Below are positions 18,531-27,457 of a stretch of 38,102 bases of DNA, piece by piece. How positions within the stretch are numbered: the first letter of the stretch is position 1; every line of letters starts with the position of its first letter. Below the pieces are notes generated by a model. The model worked only from the letters and a program-made list of their open reading frames with translations, was not told the origin of the DNA and ran no database searches. The stretch comes from Candidatus Vagococcus giribetii (GTDB taxonomy: Bacteria > Bacillota > Bacilli > Lactobacillales > Vagococcaceae): the NCBI RefSeq assembly GCF_017316185.1, contig NZ_JAFLVX010000007.1, positions 381 to 38,482 on the forward strand, in the 5' to 3' direction. The position numbers and the translations under genes were made by a program.

Positions 18531-19394
18531 ATGAAAAAAATAGGTTTTATTGGAACAGGTGTTATGGGTTCTTCTGTAGTGAAGCATTTATTAAAAGCAG
18601 ATTATGAGGTAGTCGTGTATAACCGAACCAAAGCAAAAACAGATGAATTGGTTCAACTAGGAGCAGTGTGGCAAGAAACACCTAAAAAAGTGACTGAAGC
18701 CAGTGAACTTATTTTTACCATGGTAGGATTTCCTGAAGATGTGGAACAAACTTATTTTGGTGAAGAAGGTATTTTTGCAGCAGATGTGACTGGTAAAATA
18801 ATGATTGATATGACGACTAGTACGCCGTCTTTAGCTAAAAAAATTGCTGACCGAGCTAAATTTAGCCGTGGGTTTGCGCTTGATGCACCCGTATCAGGTG
18901 GAGATTTAGGAGCTAAAAACGGAACGTTAACCACAATGGTTGGTGGTGACGAGGAAATTTTTGAGGAAGTTAAAGACATACTAGCTGTTTTTAGCAGCAA
19001 AGTTAACTTACAAGGAAAAGCAGGTAGTGGTCAACACACAAAAATGGCCAATCAAATCATGATTGCTGGAACTATGACTGGTATGACGGAATTATTAGTT
19101 TATGCAAAAGCAGCTAAATTAGATATTGAAAAGGTGCTAGATACAGTGGGTGGCGGTAGTGCTGCTAACTGGTCATTAACTAATTATGCCCCTCGAATCT
19201 TAAAAGAAGATTACACGCCAGGCTTTTTTGTGAAACATTTTGTTAAAGATTTAAATATTGCCCTAACAGAAGCAGAGAAAATGGGTATCGAACTTCCTGC
19301 AACAAAAGAAGCAAGAGACCTATATAATCAGTTAATGACGCAAGGTTTTGAAAATGATGGCACCCAAGCTCTCATTAAACTATGGTGGTCGTAA
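18531..19394 (+). CDS. NAD(P)-dependent beta-hydroxyacid dehydrogenase (3-hydroxyisobutyrate dehydrogenase family)
   Basis: 287 residues. An N-terminal Rossmann motif GFIGTGVMG (residues 4-12) is followed by the family substrate-binding signature DAPVSGGDLGA and the catalytic lysine Lys171 in GSGQHTKMANQ. The helical C-terminal domain is complete (FFVKHFVKDLNIAL). Members oxidise or reduce small beta-hydroxyacids such as 3-hydroxyisobutyrate or tartronate semialdehyde; the physiological substrate here is not readable. An in-frame ATG at 18507 would add eight residues, but it coincides with the predicted transcription start, while the ATG at 18531 has GAGGTGA ahead of it. It is a single-gene unit. 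Confidence 0.88.
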   Translation: MKKIGFIGTGVMGSSVVKHLLKADYEVVVYNRTKAKTDELVQLGAVWQETPKKVTEASELIFTMVGFPEDVEQTYFGEEGIFAADVTGKIMIDMTTSTPSLAKKIADRAKFSRGFALDAPVSGGDLGAKNGTLTTMVGGDEEIFEEVKDILAVFSSKVNLQGKAGSGQHTKMANQIMIAGTMTGMTELLVYAKAAKLDIEKVLDTVGGGSAANWSLTNYAPRILKEDYTPGFFVKHFVKDLNIALTEAEKMGIELPATKEARDLYNQLMTQGFENDGTQALIKLWWS

Positions 19395-19455
19395 AAAAAT
19401 ATTTGAAAGTTTATTGAAAAAAATAAGTTTTTTGAATGCATGTTAGTCGTCTTTC

Positions 19456-19464
19456 TGTTACAAT
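19456..19464 (+). promoter_or_regulatory. Extended -10 promoter of the ykuJ-like gene
   Basis: TGTTACAAT combines a TG extension with TACAAT (19459-19464). A TTGAAT lies 21 bases upstream, too far for a normal -35. Confidence 0.4.
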
Positions 19465-19496
19465 AAAGCAGAAGAAATTTGAAGGAGGCTAGCTCT

Positions 19497-19730
19497 ATGA
19501 AAAATTCTAAACTATCGGCAATTATTAAACGTTTGAGCGCCATGGTAGAGGCAAACGATTCAGAGGTACAAGTTCGTCGTTTCGAACATGAAGGACAAGA
19601 GCGATGCATCGTAACATTTGACAGCAGTACTGAAATGTTCGAGTTAACAGAATCTGGTTCTCAACAAGTGTATCAATTTGATGACATTGATTTAGTAGCA
19701 TTGGAAATTTTCGAATTATTACAAGATTAA
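19497..19730 (+). CDS. YkuJ family protein (DUF1797)
   Basis: 77 residues. The pattern EVQVRRFEHEGQERCIVTF and QFDDIDLVALEIFELLQ is what I recognise from the Bacillus YkuJ/DUF1797 family, small soluble Firmicute proteins of unknown function. No catalytic residues can be named. An in-frame TTG at 19479 would put the start inside its own ribosome site; AAGGAGG (19482-19488) eight bases before the ATG at 19497 fixes the start. It has its own promoter and a near-perfect terminator, so it is a one-gene unit. Confidence 0.8.
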   Translation: MKNSKLSAIIKRLSAMVEANDSEVQVRRFEHEGQERCIVTFDSSTEMFELTESGSQQVYQFDDIDLVALEIFELLQD

Positions 19731-19740
19731 TGTGTATGAT

Positions 19741-19778
19741 AAAAGAGAAGGGATGACTTAGGTGTCCCTTCTCTTTTT
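19741..19778 (+). terminator. Terminator of the ykuJ-like gene
   Basis: A 13-bp perfect stem AAAAGAGAAGGGA (19741-19753) / TCCCTTCTCTTTT (19765-19777), GC-rich at its core and ending in T5. Confidence 0.93.
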
Positions 19779-19802
19779 ATATAGAGAGGATGGAGTGACT
19801 AA

Positions 19803-20723
19803 ATGATCGAATTACCAGAATTATTTGAAAGACATATGACTTTAGGCAAACAAGCAGTTAAAGACGGCAACTTAGAAGAGGCCAGAAGTCATTTTGAAGA
19901 TGCATACGGATTAAAAGATGATATGGAAGCTAATGTTTCTTTGGTTAACGTCTTAGTTGCTTTGAAGGAATACCAAGAAGCATATGATATCTTAAAAGAG
20001 AAAAAAAAAGTTTATTTAGAAGAAACGTCTTATCAAGGTATTTATTTTCAAGTACTCCTACATCTAAAGCTATTTTTAGATATAGAAAAACTATTTGTCA
20101 GCTATCAAGGTGAGGATTATGAGACACTAAAAAAAGACTATACCCTTGTAAGAGACTATCAGCTACTAACTAATAAAGAGTTTTATACTGAGCTAGTGAC
20201 TTCTTTAAAATCCTTAGAAATAGGTCCTGTTGGAAGAGAGCGTGTTCTCTTAAACAAACTTAACTATTTACCTAAAAAAGAAGCAGTTGATGTGATTAAA
20301 GAGTTGCTACTGAGAGAAGACGTATCGATATTCATACGTTCAGGACTTCTGCAACACTTAGTTCAGTTAGAGTTATCAGAGCCGGTAATGATTTTGACAA
20401 TCAAAGGTGAAAAGAAAGAAGTGATTCCTAAGGAGTTACCTCTTATGAAAGAGCTGTACCAGGATAATCAAGTCGTAAGTGGTTTACGTGCTTACTTTGA
20501 GCAAAATAATCCAAGCCTAATAGAAGAAATCGAAAAGATGTTAAAACTCTATCTTGGTTGTTTGTACCCGTTTAGTAATGACTTAATGAAACCAGAAGAA
20601 GAATGGTTGAATCTTTATAAGCTGAAATACGGTAATTTAAATAACGCAGACATCTCAAAAGAGGTTCTTTGGTTACAAGAAAAACTGGATAAAGAAGTAT
20701 CTAGTTTATTATCTAATGGGTAA
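19803..20723 (+). CDS. TPR-like protein of unknown function
   Basis: 306 residues, highly charged, no signal peptide or membrane segment. Two tetratricopeptide-like repeats are visible near 13-66 (LGKQAVKDGNLEEARSHFED, then LVNVLVALKEYQEAYDILKE); the remainder is alpha-helical, leucine-rich and less regular. TPR proteins act as scaffolds, and no partner can be inferred. It lies between ykuJ and tig on the same strand. A GGAG near 19790 precedes ATG. No promoter is obvious in the 25 bases after the ykuJ terminator and no terminator follows it, so its transcription may depend on read-through and may continue into tig. Confidence 0.7.
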   Translation: MIELPELFERHMTLGKQAVKDGNLEEARSHFEDAYGLKDDMEANVSLVNVLVALKEYQEAYDILKEKKKVYLEETSYQGIYFQVLLHLKLFLDIEKLFVSYQGEDYETLKKDYTLVRDYQLLTNKEFYTELVTSLKSLEIGPVGRERVLLNKLNYLPKKEAVDVIKELLLREDVSIFIRSGLLQHLVQLELSEPVMILTIKGEKKEVIPKELPLMKELYQDNQVVSGLRAYFEQNNPSLIEEIEKMLKLYLGCLYPFSNDLMKPEEEWLNLYKLKYGNLNNADISKEVLWLQEKLDKEVSSLLSNG

Positions 20724-20743
20724 AGGAAGTCATTGAAAAAATG

Positions 20744-20772
20744 TTTACATTTTTAGGTCTTTAGTGTAAGAT
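20744..20772 (+). promoter_or_regulatory. Promoter of tig
   Basis: TTTACA (20744-20749) and TAAGAT (20767-20772) are exactly 17 bases apart. The leader is about 53 bases. Confidence 0.6.
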
Positions 20773-20831
20773 TGAAAGGTATGTTAAGGAATTAAAAAAA
20801 TGACAAATAGATAATGTGGAGGTACATATTA

Positions 20832-22115
20832 ATGTCTGCAAAATGGGAAAAAACAGGAACTAACGAAGGTACTTTAACTTTTGAAATCGCTGAAGAAAAA
20901 ATCCAAGAAGGATTAACAGCTGCATTTAACAAAGTGAAAAAAGATATTAGCGCACCAGGATTCCGTAAAGGAAAAATTAACCGCCAAATGTTTAACAAAA
21001 TGTACGGAGAAGAAGCATTATATGAAGATGCTTTAAATCACGTATTACCAGAAACATATAGTGCTGCAATCGATGAAGCTGGAATTGAGCCTGTTGCTCA
21101 ACCAAACATTGATGTTAAAAGCATGGAAAAAGGTCAAGCATGGGTAATCACTGCTGAAGTAACTGTAAAACCTGAAGTAAAATTAGGTGAATACAAAAAC
21201 TTAACAGTTCCTGCTCAAGACCGTGAAGTAACTGATGCTGATGTTGAAGCTAACTTAGCTTCAAAACAAGCTAGCCAAGCTGAATTAGTTATTAAAGAAG
21301 ACGCTGCTGTAAACGGCGACACTGTTGTTATTGACTTTGAAGGATTCAAAGGCGAAGAAGCATTTGAAGGTGGAAAAGGTGAAAACTATTCATTAGAATT
21401 AGGATCAGCTTCATTCATTCCAGGATTCGAAGATCAATTAGTAGGAACAAAAGCTGGAGACGCTGTAGAAGTTAAAGTAACTTTCCCAGAAGAATACCAA
21501 GCTGAAGATTTAGCTGGACAAGATGCTATCTTTAAAGTAACTGTTCACGAAGTTAAATCAAAAGAATTACCAGAATTAGACGATGAGTTTGCTAAAGATG
21601 TTGACGATTCAGTTGAAACTTTAGACGAATTAAAAGCTAAAATTAAAGAAGAATTAACAGCAGCTAAAGAAGAAGCAGCTAAAAACGCTATCGAAGAAGC
21701 AGCTATTGCTAAAGCAGTAGAAAACGCTGAAATCGTTGAATTACCACACGTAATGGTTCATGACGAAGTACACCGTGGCATGAACGAATTCTTAGGTAAC
21801 ATGCAACGCCAAGGTATTTCTCCTGAGTTATACTACCAAATGACTGGTACAACTGAGCAAGATTTACATGTACAATTCGAAGGTGAAGCAGAAACAAGAA
21901 CTAAAACTAACTTAGTGATTGAAGCAATCGTTGCTGCTGAAAACTACGAAGTAACTGACAAAGATATTGATGCTGAAATCAAAGATTTAGCAGCACAATA
22001 CAACATGGACGAAAGTGCTGTACGTGGCGCTTTAAACAATGACATGTTAGCTCATGACATTAAAATGAAACGTGCTGTAGATGCAATCGTTTCATCTGCT
22101 AAAGAAGAAGCTTAA
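20832..22115 (+). CDS. tig: Trigger factor (ribosome-associated chaperone, peptidyl-prolyl isomerase)
   Basis: 427 residues, standard length. The N-terminal ribosome-binding domain has the docking signature [12 protein letters not shown] near 41-52. The FKBP-type isomerase domain (about 160-245) includes [20 protein letters not shown] and [11 protein letters not shown]. The C-terminal helical arms complete the chaperone cradle. It protects nascent chains at the ribosome exit. An in-frame ATG at 20814 overlaps the ribosome site TGGAGGT, so the ATG at 20832 is used. Codon use is highly restricted (GAA, GCT, TTA), as for abundant proteins. It precedes clpX, a conserved Firmicute arrangement, but a terminator stands between them. 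Confidence 0.97.
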   Translation: MSAKWEKTGTNEGTLTFEIAEEKIQEGLTAAFNKVKKDISAPGFRKGKINRQMFNKMYGEEALYEDALNHVLPETYSAAIDEAGIEPVAQPNIDVKSMEKGQAWVITAEVTVKPEVKLGEYKNLTVPAQDREVTDADVEANLASKQASQAELVIKEDAAVNGDTVVIDFEGFKGEEAFEGGKGENYSLELGSASFIPGFEDQLVGTKAGDAVEVKVTFPEEYQAEDLAGQDAIFKVTVHEVKSKELPELDDEFAKDVDDSVETLDELKAKIKEELTAAKEEAAKNAIEEAAIAKAVENAEIVELPHVMVHDEVHRGMNEFLGNMQRQGISPELYYQMTGTTEQDLHVQFEGEAETRTKTNLVIEAIVAAENYEVTDKDIDAEIKDLAAQYNMDESAVRGALNNDMLAHDIKMKRAVDAIVSSAKEEA

Positions 22116-22130
22116 TTTTAAGAATGTAAA

Positions 22131-22236
22131 GAGGTTGTGACAGAAGTGTTCAGCTTCAAGAAACAAAATGGAAATCATGAGAATCGCTTTTCGAATTTTT
22201 GCGAGTTCCCTTTATTTTTCGAAGCAGCTACTTCTG
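22131..22236. repeat. Long imperfect palindromic intergenic element after tig
   Basis: CAGAAGTGTTCAGCTTC (22141-22157) pairs imperfectly with GAAGCAGCTACTTCTG (22221-22236). Inside, GAAACAAA pairs with TTTATTTTTC and GAATCGC with GCGAGTTC, so nearly the whole stretch folds into one long hairpin. Its left arm resembles the start of the element at 30361. This looks like a family of small non-coding palindromic repeats; copy number elsewhere is unknown. Confidence 0.55.
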
Positions 22237-22255
22237 CAATACTGTTTATTCTAAA

Positions 22256-22297
22256 AAAAGGAGGCTGACTCATCAGAGTTAGTCTCCTTTTATTTTG
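22256..22297 (+). terminator. Terminator between tig and clpX
   Basis: AAAAGGAGGCTGACTC (22256-22271) pairs with GAGTTAGTCTCCTTTT (22276-22291), 16 bp with two wobbles and a four-base loop, followed by ATTTTG. Confidence 0.88.
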
Positions 22298-22347
22298 TAA
22301 GGGAATATTAAGGAAACACCTTTTTTAATGCATAGAATAAATTGTTA

Positions 22348-22356
22348 TGTTAGAAT
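22348..22356 (+). promoter_or_regulatory. Extended -10 promoter of clpX
   Basis: TGTTAGAAT forms an extended -10 (TAGAAT 22351-22356), with no good -35. I see no CtsR operator here. Confidence 0.4.
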
Positions 22357-22414
22357 ATACGGGATGACAACAAAAGGCTGATAAATAAGCTTTTGTTCAA
22401 CAGGAGGGAAGTCT

Positions 22415-23665
22415 ATGTACGACAATACAGATGAGAATAACGATGTGCGTTGTTCCTTTTGTGGCAAATCACAAGATGAAGTAAAAAAATTAGTAGCAGG
22501 CCCTGGCGTTTATATTTGTAATGAGTGTATTGATTTATGTAAAGAAATCATCGATGAAGAAATTCAAGAAGAAATCTCATCAGATTTAATTAATGTCTTA
22601 AAACCTAAAGAAATTTTAGAGATTTTAAATGAATACGTTATTGGTCAAGAGCGTGCGAAGCGTGTGTTGGCTGTAGCTGTTTATAACCATTACAAACGTG
22701 TCCAACAAATAGCTTTAAATGAAGAAGAAGATATTCAAGATGAAGTAGAACTTCAAAAAAGTAATATTTGTTTAATTGGACCAACAGGATCAGGTAAAAC
22801 ATTCTTAGCCCAAACACTAGCTAAAACATTAAATGTGCCATTTGCGATTGCAGATGCAACTAGTTTAACAGAAGCGGGTTATGTAGGGGAAGATGTGGAA
22901 AACATTCTGTTAAAACTACTACAAGCAGCTGATTACAATGTAGAAAAGGCCCAACGTGGTATTATCTACATCGATGAAATTGATAAAATTGCTCGTAAAA
23001 GTGAAAACGTGTCAATTACTCGTGACGTTTCAGGTGAAGGTGTTCAGCAAGCTTTACTAAAAATTCTTGAAGGAACAGTTGCTAGTGTGCCACCTCAGGG
23101 AGGACGTAAACATCCGCAACAAGAATTAATTCAAATTGATACAACAGAAATTCTTTTCATTGTTGGAGGAGCCTTTGCAGGAATTGAAAACATTGTTAAA
23201 GAACGTTTAGGTGAAAAAATCATTGGATTTGGTACAACGAATAAAAAACGTGACGAAGAAATCAGTATTATGTCACAAATTATTCCAGAAGATTTACTGA
23301 AATTTGGGTTAATTCCTGAGTTTATCGGTCGATTACCTGTCATTGCTTCATTAGAAAAATTAACTGAAGCAGATTTAGTTCGTATCTTAACTGAGCCTAA
23401 AAATGCCTTAACCAAACAATACAAGAAACTCTTGTCATTAGATGAAGTAGCTTTAGAGTTTACACCAGGAGCTCTTAATTCAATTGCTAACCAAGCCATT
23501 GAAAGAGACACTGGAGCTCGTGGGTTACGTTCGATTATTGAGCATGTGATGATGAATGTGATGTATGAAATCCCAACTCGTGAAGATGTGGAAAAAGTTG
23601 TTATCACAAAAGAGGCAGTTATTGGCGAAGGTCAACCAGAATTACAAATTAAAAAAGTTAGTTAA
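22415..23665 (+). CDS. clpX: ATP-dependent Clp protease ATP-binding subunit ClpX
   Basis: 416 residues, normal length. The zinc-binding N-domain has C13-x2-C16 and C35-x2-C38. The single AAA+ module shows GPTGSGKT (122-129), the Walker B segment [11 protein letters not shown] near 186-196, the pore-loop GYVGEDVE near 156-163, and the ClpP-binding IGFG loop around 267-270. It unfolds tagged substrates for ClpP. AGGAGG is just ahead of the ATG. It has its own extended -10 promoter and a terminator. In many Firmicutes engB (ysxC) follows clpX directly or after lon; here engB is about 13.8 kb further on. Confidence 0.98.
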   Translation: MYDNTDENNDVRCSFCGKSQDEVKKLVAGPGVYICNECIDLCKEIIDEEIQEEISSDLINVLKPKEILEILNEYVIGQERAKRVLAVAVYNHYKRVQQIALNEEEDIQDEVELQKSNICLIGPTGSGKTFLAQTLAKTLNVPFAIADATSLTEAGYVGEDVENILLKLLQAADYNVEKAQRGIIYIDEIDKIARKSENVSITRDVSGEGVQQALLKILEGTVASVPPQGGRKHPQQELIQIDTTEILFIVGGAFAGIENIVKERLGEKIIGFGTTNKKRDEEISIMSQIIPEDLLKFGLIPEFIGRLPVIASLEKLTEADLVRILTEPKNALTKQYKKLLSLDEVALEFTPGALNSIANQAIERDTGARGLRSIIEHVMMNVMYEIPTREDVEKVVITKEAVIGEGQPELQIKKVS

Positions 23666-23678
23666 TAACTATTAGCCA

Positions 23679-23710
23679 AAAATCCTACTCATAATTGAGT
23701 AGGATTTTTT
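23679..23710 (+). terminator. Terminator of clpX
   Basis: AAAATCCTACTC (23679-23690) with GAGTAGGATTTT (23697-23708), 12 bp, six-base loop, ending in T6. Confidence 0.92.
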
Positions 23711-23807
23711 GTTATGACTGAAAAAAAGGTTACCTTGTTGTTATAAAGTTTACTTTGTTTTGACAAAAAAGAAGACCCATGTAAAAAAAATCAATAAAAA
23801 AGAGATG

Positions 23808-23862
23808 TTTACCAAACTTTTACAAAGAACAGACATTATTTTTTACAATGACTTGTTACACT
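23808..23862 (+). promoter_or_regulatory. PhoP-box-like direct repeats and extended -10 of pstS
   Basis: TTTACC (23808-23813) and TTTACA (23819-23824) are spaced 11 bases apart. A weaker CAGACA (23830-23835) and another TTTACA (23842-23847) continue roughly in phase. TGTTACACT (23854-23862) is an extended -10, placing the repeats between about -61 and -22. This matches the known Bacillus PhoP~P binding layout of TT(A/C)ACA repeats with about 5-bp spacers. Confidence 0.65.
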
Positions 23863-23902
23863 CTGTTTGTAATCAAAACAAACAAAGGAGATTTTCACAA
23901 CT

Positions 23903-24811
23903 ATGAAAAAAATATTATTGTCATTAACTACTGTCGGAGTTTTATTTACATTAGCAGCATGTGGTGGAGGTAATGGCACAAAAGATTCTGCTTCTTCAAC
24001 AGGCGAAAGCAAAAAAGAATCAGGAGCTAAAACAGAACAAGTTTCAATTACTGCGGTAGGATCAACTGCGATTCAACCATTAGCAGAAAAAGTAGCAGAA
24101 ATTTACATGACAGATAATCCTAACTACTCAATCACAGTTCAAGGTGGCGGTAGCGGTACTGGTCTGACTCAAGTATCAACAGGAGCTGTGGATATTGGTA
24201 ACTCAGATGTGTACGCAGAAGAAAAAGATGGTATTGATTCAAGTAAAATAGATGATCACAAAATTGCAGTGATTGGTATTGCTCCTGTTGTTAACAAGGA
24301 AGCAGGCGTTAAAGATATCACTAGCCAACAATTAAAAGATATTTTCACTGGTAAAGTGACTAACTGGAAAGAAGTAGGCGGTAAAGATTTAGAGATTCAA
24401 TTAATCAACCGTGCTGAAGGTAGTGGAACTCGTGCAACATTTGAAACATGGGCATTAGATGGCGAGAAAGCTGCTAAAGGTCAAGAACAAGATTCATCTG
24501 GAACAGTTAAAAAAATCGTTGCTGAAACACCAGGAGCTATTAGTTACTTAGCATTCTCTTACATTGATGATTCATTAACAGGATTAAGCATTGATGGCGT
24601 AGAACCAAAATACGAAAATGTTGTAGATAACAAATGGAAAATCTGGGCTTATGAGCATATGTACACTCAAAAAGACGCTAAAAAAGAAGTATTAGATTTT
24701 GTTGAGTACATGAAGAGCAAAGACGTTCAAGAAAATGTCATCAAAGAATTAGGTTATGTGGCTATCAGTGACATGAAAGTTGAACGTGATATGAAAGGAA
24801 ACATTAAATAG
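23903..24811 (+). CDS. pstS: Phosphate ABC transporter substrate-binding lipoprotein PstS
   Basis: 302 residues. A lipoprotein signal with lipobox TLAAC puts the lipidated cysteine at 20, followed by a Gly/Ser/Lys-rich tether to about 45. The mature part has the PstS phosphate-binding signatures AVGSTAIQPLAEK, GGGSGTGLTQVSTGAVDIGNSD and NRAEGSGTRATFE. It captures phosphate outside the membrane for the PstCAB transporter. Unusually, pstC, pstA and pstB do not follow; the next genes are a PhoP/PhoR pair. The upstream TTTACA repeats suggest phosphate-starvation control. No terminator is evident before phoP, so some co-transcription is likely. Confidence 0.95.
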   Translation: MKKILLSLTTVGVLFTLAACGGGNGTKDSASSTGESKKESGAKTEQVSITAVGSTAIQPLAEKVAEIYMTDNPNYSITVQGGGSGTGLTQVSTGAVDIGNSDVYAEEKDGIDSSKIDDHKIAVIGIAPVVNKEAGVKDITSQQLKDIFTGKVTNWKEVGGKDLEIQLINRAEGSGTRATFETWALDGEKAAKGQEQDSSGTVKKIVAETPGAISYLAFSYIDDSLTGLSIDGVEPKYENVVDNKWKIWAYEHMYTQKDAKKEVLDFVEYMKSKDVQENVIKELGYVAISDMKVERDMKGNIK

Positions 24812-24841
24812 TTTAAGGCATTTAAAAGCGTGTCCATTCTA

Positions 24842-24850
24842 TGGTATAGT
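24842..24850 (+). promoter_or_regulatory. Extended -10 promoter for phoP
   Basis: TGGTATAGT, an extended -10 with TATAGT at 24845-24850; no recognisable -35. It could start phoPR separately from pstS. Confidence 0.45.
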
Positions 24851-24891
24851 GTAAACAATTAACAAATGCTTGAGAAAGGGCGTGCTTTTTT

Positions 24892-25599
24892 ATGAAAAAA
24901 ATCCTAGTAGTGGATGATGAACCATCTATTACCACACTCTTAAAATATAATCTTGAAAAAGAAAACTTTGAAGTTGATGTTTGTCATGACGGGGAGGCTG
25001 CTATTGAGGCAGCCTTAACCAATGCCTATGATTTCATTATTCTTGATTTGATGTTACCGAAAGTAAATGGTTTTGATGTGACGAAAAAACTTCGTAAAGA
25101 AAAAAATGTGACACCTATTTTAATGCTAACAGCAAAAGACGAAACAGTCGATAAGATTATTGGTCTAGAAATAGGCGCAGATGATTATTTAACGAAACCC
25201 TTTAGTCCAAGAGAACTCATTGCACGTATTCGTGCCGTAGAAAGACGATTAGACCTAACTGGTGACAAAATTCCCGAATCAGCACCGATTGAAACAATTG
25301 AAGTCGGTGATTTGATTGCTTACCCGAAAGATTATCGTGTGACAAAAAATGGTGAAGAGTTAAACTTTACGAAAAAAGAATTTGAGTTATTGATTTATTT
25401 GATGGAACGTCAAAATCGGATTATCAGTCGAGATGAATTGATGACGTCAATTTGGCAAGATGATATGTATCACCTTTCAAGGACTGTGGATATTCATATT
25501 TCTCATTTGAGAGAAAAAATTGAAGATGATCCTAAAAAACCACAATATATTAAAACAGTGAGAGGATTTGGCTATAAATTTCAGGAGTTAGAAGAATGA
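24892..25599 (+). CDS. phoP: OmpR-family response regulator, PhoP type
   Basis: 235 residues. The receiver domain has the acidic pocket VVDDE (6-10), the phospho-acceptor Asp52 in LDLMLPKVNG, and MLTAKDE and DYLTKPFSPRELIAR with the conserved Lys. The C-terminal winged helix (about 135-233) carries LTFTK-like NFTKKEFELL, SRDELMTSIW and VDIHISHLREKIEDD. PhoP activates phosphate-scavenging genes when phosphorylated. The name rests on size, on the adjacent PhoR-like kinase with PAS and on pstS next door; WalR is the main alternative, but walR sits in a different conserved locus (walRKHIJ). It overlaps phoR by four bases (ATGA), indicating coupled translation. Confidence 0.88.
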   Translation: MKKILVVDDEPSITTLLKYNLEKENFEVDVCHDGEAAIEAALTNAYDFIILDLMLPKVNGFDVTKKLRKEKNVTPILMLTAKDETVDKIIGLEIGADDYLTKPFSPRELIARIRAVERRLDLTGDKIPESAPIETIEVGDLIAYPKDYRVTKNGEELNFTKKEFELLIYLMERQNRIISRDELMTSIWQDDMYHLSRTVDIHISHLREKIEDDPKKPQYIKTVRGFGYKFQELEE

Positions 25600-27347
25600 A
25601 ACAAGTATCAAAAAAACTAACACCTAAAATTATAGTTGCTTTAGTCATAAGCTTATTAGTAGGTGGGGGCATTTATACCACCTACTTTTTTAAACAGGAA
25701 GTGCTAAATCAGCAAAGAGAAAAGTTAAGTAGTGAAATTGATGTACTAATACCTTATCTTTTTGATGAAGGAGAACTGGTGCTAAATCCAGAAAAAATTG
25801 ACGATAGTGTCAAAAATACGGGACGTTTGACTATTTTAGATAAAACAGGACAAATAAGATATGATAGCTCCCATAAAGAATTAGCCAAAGGAACCAGAGA
25901 AAAGCGCTCTGAAATTAAACAAATATTAGATGATGGGCAAACAGAAGGTTACGCTGTTCGTGACAGTACTACAGTCAATGAAAAGATGATTTATGTCGCT
26001 AAAGGCGTTTATTATCAAAACGAACTAGTCGGGATACTAAGGCTTTCTGAAAAATATGCAGGTGTTTCACAGCATTTAAAACAATTTCAACGTTATGTTC
26101 TGATTGCTTTAATCCTAGTGAGTATTGTGATATTGAGTTTATATTTTTACATTTTAAGACAAAGTAAAAAACCAATTCAGTTTATTCTCCCCATTTTACG
26201 AAATGCTATTAAAAACCCAGATGAAAAACAAACCGTTGTCGACGCACCAAGTGAATGGCAGGAGTTGTATCAAACCGTGTACGAATTAATGGATGAAACA
26301 AATTTACTTTATTACAAACAGTTACAAAATGAAGAAAAGCTTGCCTTTCTATTTGAAAACTTGGATATTGGTATTTTTATACTAAATGAAGAGTTAGAGT
26401 TGGTGTTAGCTAATGGTGTGACAGAACAATTGTTTAATTCCCCAAAACAATCGAAGCACTATAAAAATTGGTTCAATCACAAAAAAATGAGTCGCTTGAT
26501 TCAAGAAGCTGCTGAAACAAAAGAACAAGTTCAAGGGGATATTCACATAAAGCATCCTAAAAATCATGATTTAAATGTGATTATTCGCATACTTGATTCT
26601 AATGTAACAGAGTATGTTGGTATCATTTATGATGTGACTGACATGAAGCAAATTGAGCAAGTCCATGAAGATTTTATTAGTAATATTTCCCATGAATTAA
26701 AAACTCCCACAACGTCAATAATAGGTTTTGCTGAAACCTTGTTAGCTGGAGCAAAAGATGATCCCAATGCTTCAGAGGAATTCATACAAATTATTGAGAG
26801 TGAAGGTAAGCGTTTATTGAGTTTAATCCAAAACATTATGATGTTACTCAAAACAGAAAAAGATATCTATTTGTTAGATACAGTGGTGAGTAACCCGGTT
26901 AATGTGGTGGAAGAAGAGCTAGAACGCTACCTGTACAAAATAACTGAAAAAGACATTCAAGTAACTTTTGATAGTTCCCTCACTCATCAAACAGAATTAC
27001 CTGGAAATGCTTTTCAGTTAATTGTCAAAAATTTATTAGAGAATGCAGTAGAATACACGGGCAATGGCGATTCGATTTTCATTTACTTAAAAGAAATGGA
27101 TGGAGATCTTGTCCTAACTGTGGAAGACACTGGTATTGGTATTTCTGAGGAAGATCGCAAGCGAATATTTGAACGTTTTTATCGTGTGAGTCAGTCTCGT
27201 CAGAGAAACACAGGTGGATCTGGATTAGGTCTATCAATTGTTCAACACTATACAGAAATTCTAGGTGGAACAGTAAAATTAACCAGTGATTTAGGCGAAG
27301 GAACTACAGTGATTGTTAGAATACCAATGAAAACGAAAGTAGATTGA
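25596..27347 (+). CDS. phoR: Sensor histidine kinase, PhoR/PnpS type
   Basis: 583 residues. Membrane helices at about 12-32 and 167-187 enclose an extracytoplasmic domain of about 135 residues. A PAS-like segment follows near 245-350 (EEKLAFLFENLDIGIFILNEEL). The HisKA box EDFISNISHELKTP has phospho-acceptor His366. The ATPase domain shows the N box LIVKNLLENAVEYT, DTGIGI and GGSGLGLSIVQHY. The architecture matches Firmicute PhoR (PnpS), which senses phosphate status and phosphorylates PhoP. The start ATG overlaps the phoP stop. The stop codon lies inside the terminator stem. The ligand is not readable from sequence. Confidence 0.88.
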   Translation: MKQVSKKLTPKIIVALVISLLVGGGIYTTYFFKQEVLNQQREKLSSEIDVLIPYLFDEGELVLNPEKIDDSVKNTGRLTILDKTGQIRYDSSHKELAKGTREKRSEIKQILDDGQTEGYAVRDSTTVNEKMIYVAKGVYYQNELVGILRLSEKYAGVSQHLKQFQRYVLIALILVSIVILSLYFYILRQSKKPIQFILPILRNAIKNPDEKQTVVDAPSEWQELYQTVYELMDETNLLYYKQLQNEEKLAFLFENLDIGIFILNEELELVLANGVTEQLFNSPKQSKHYKNWFNHKKMSRLIQEAAETKEQVQGDIHIKHPKNHDLNVIIRILDSNVTEYVGIIYDVTDMKQIEQVHEDFISNISHELKTPTTSIIGFAETLLAGAKDDPNASEEFIQIIESEGKRLLSLIQNIMMLLKTEKDIYLLDTVVSNPVNVVEEELERYLYKITEKDIQVTFDSSLTHQTELPGNAFQLIVKNLLENAVEYTGNGDSIFIYLKEMDGDLVLTVEDTGIGISEEDRKRIFERFYRVSQSRQRNTGGSGLGLSIVQHYTEILGGTVKLTSDLGEGTTVIVRIPMKTKVD

Positions 27348-27374
27348 TGTCCCTCCATCAATCTACTTTTTTTA
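27336..27374 (+). terminator. Terminator of phoPR
   Basis: GTAGATTGATG (27339-27349) pairs with CATCAATCTAC (27356-27366), 11 bp, six-base loop, then T7. The stem includes the phoR stop codon. Confidence 0.9.
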
Positions 27375-27383
27375 ATTTTATTG

Positions 27384-27434
27384 TTGACAAATGTAAACAA
27401 TGGAGTTAAACTACATTTGTAGTCTACAAGTGTA
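27384..27434 (+). promoter_or_regulatory. copYA promoter with two cop boxes and a third degenerate box
   Basis: TTGACA (27384-27389) and TAAACT (27407-27412) are 17 bases apart. Two perfect cop boxes of the known TACANNTGTA form lie at 27412-27421 (TACATTTGTA) and 27425-27434 (TACAAGTGTA), covering the -10 end and start site. GACAAATGTA (27386-27395) is a one-mismatch third box over the -35. Confidence 0.92.
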
Positions 27435-27457
27435 GTTTAATAAAGGAGGTAGTTATC

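Noticed and set aside
23131-23607. 158-codon minus-strand open frame opposite clpX
   Set aside because: Shadow of clpX, Ser/Ile-rich, no ribosome site or promoter context.
24823-24887. Terminator between pstS and phoP from AAAAGC and GCTTTTTT
   Set aside because: The two arms are about 55 bases apart with poor pairing between them, and the T run lies directly against the phoP start.
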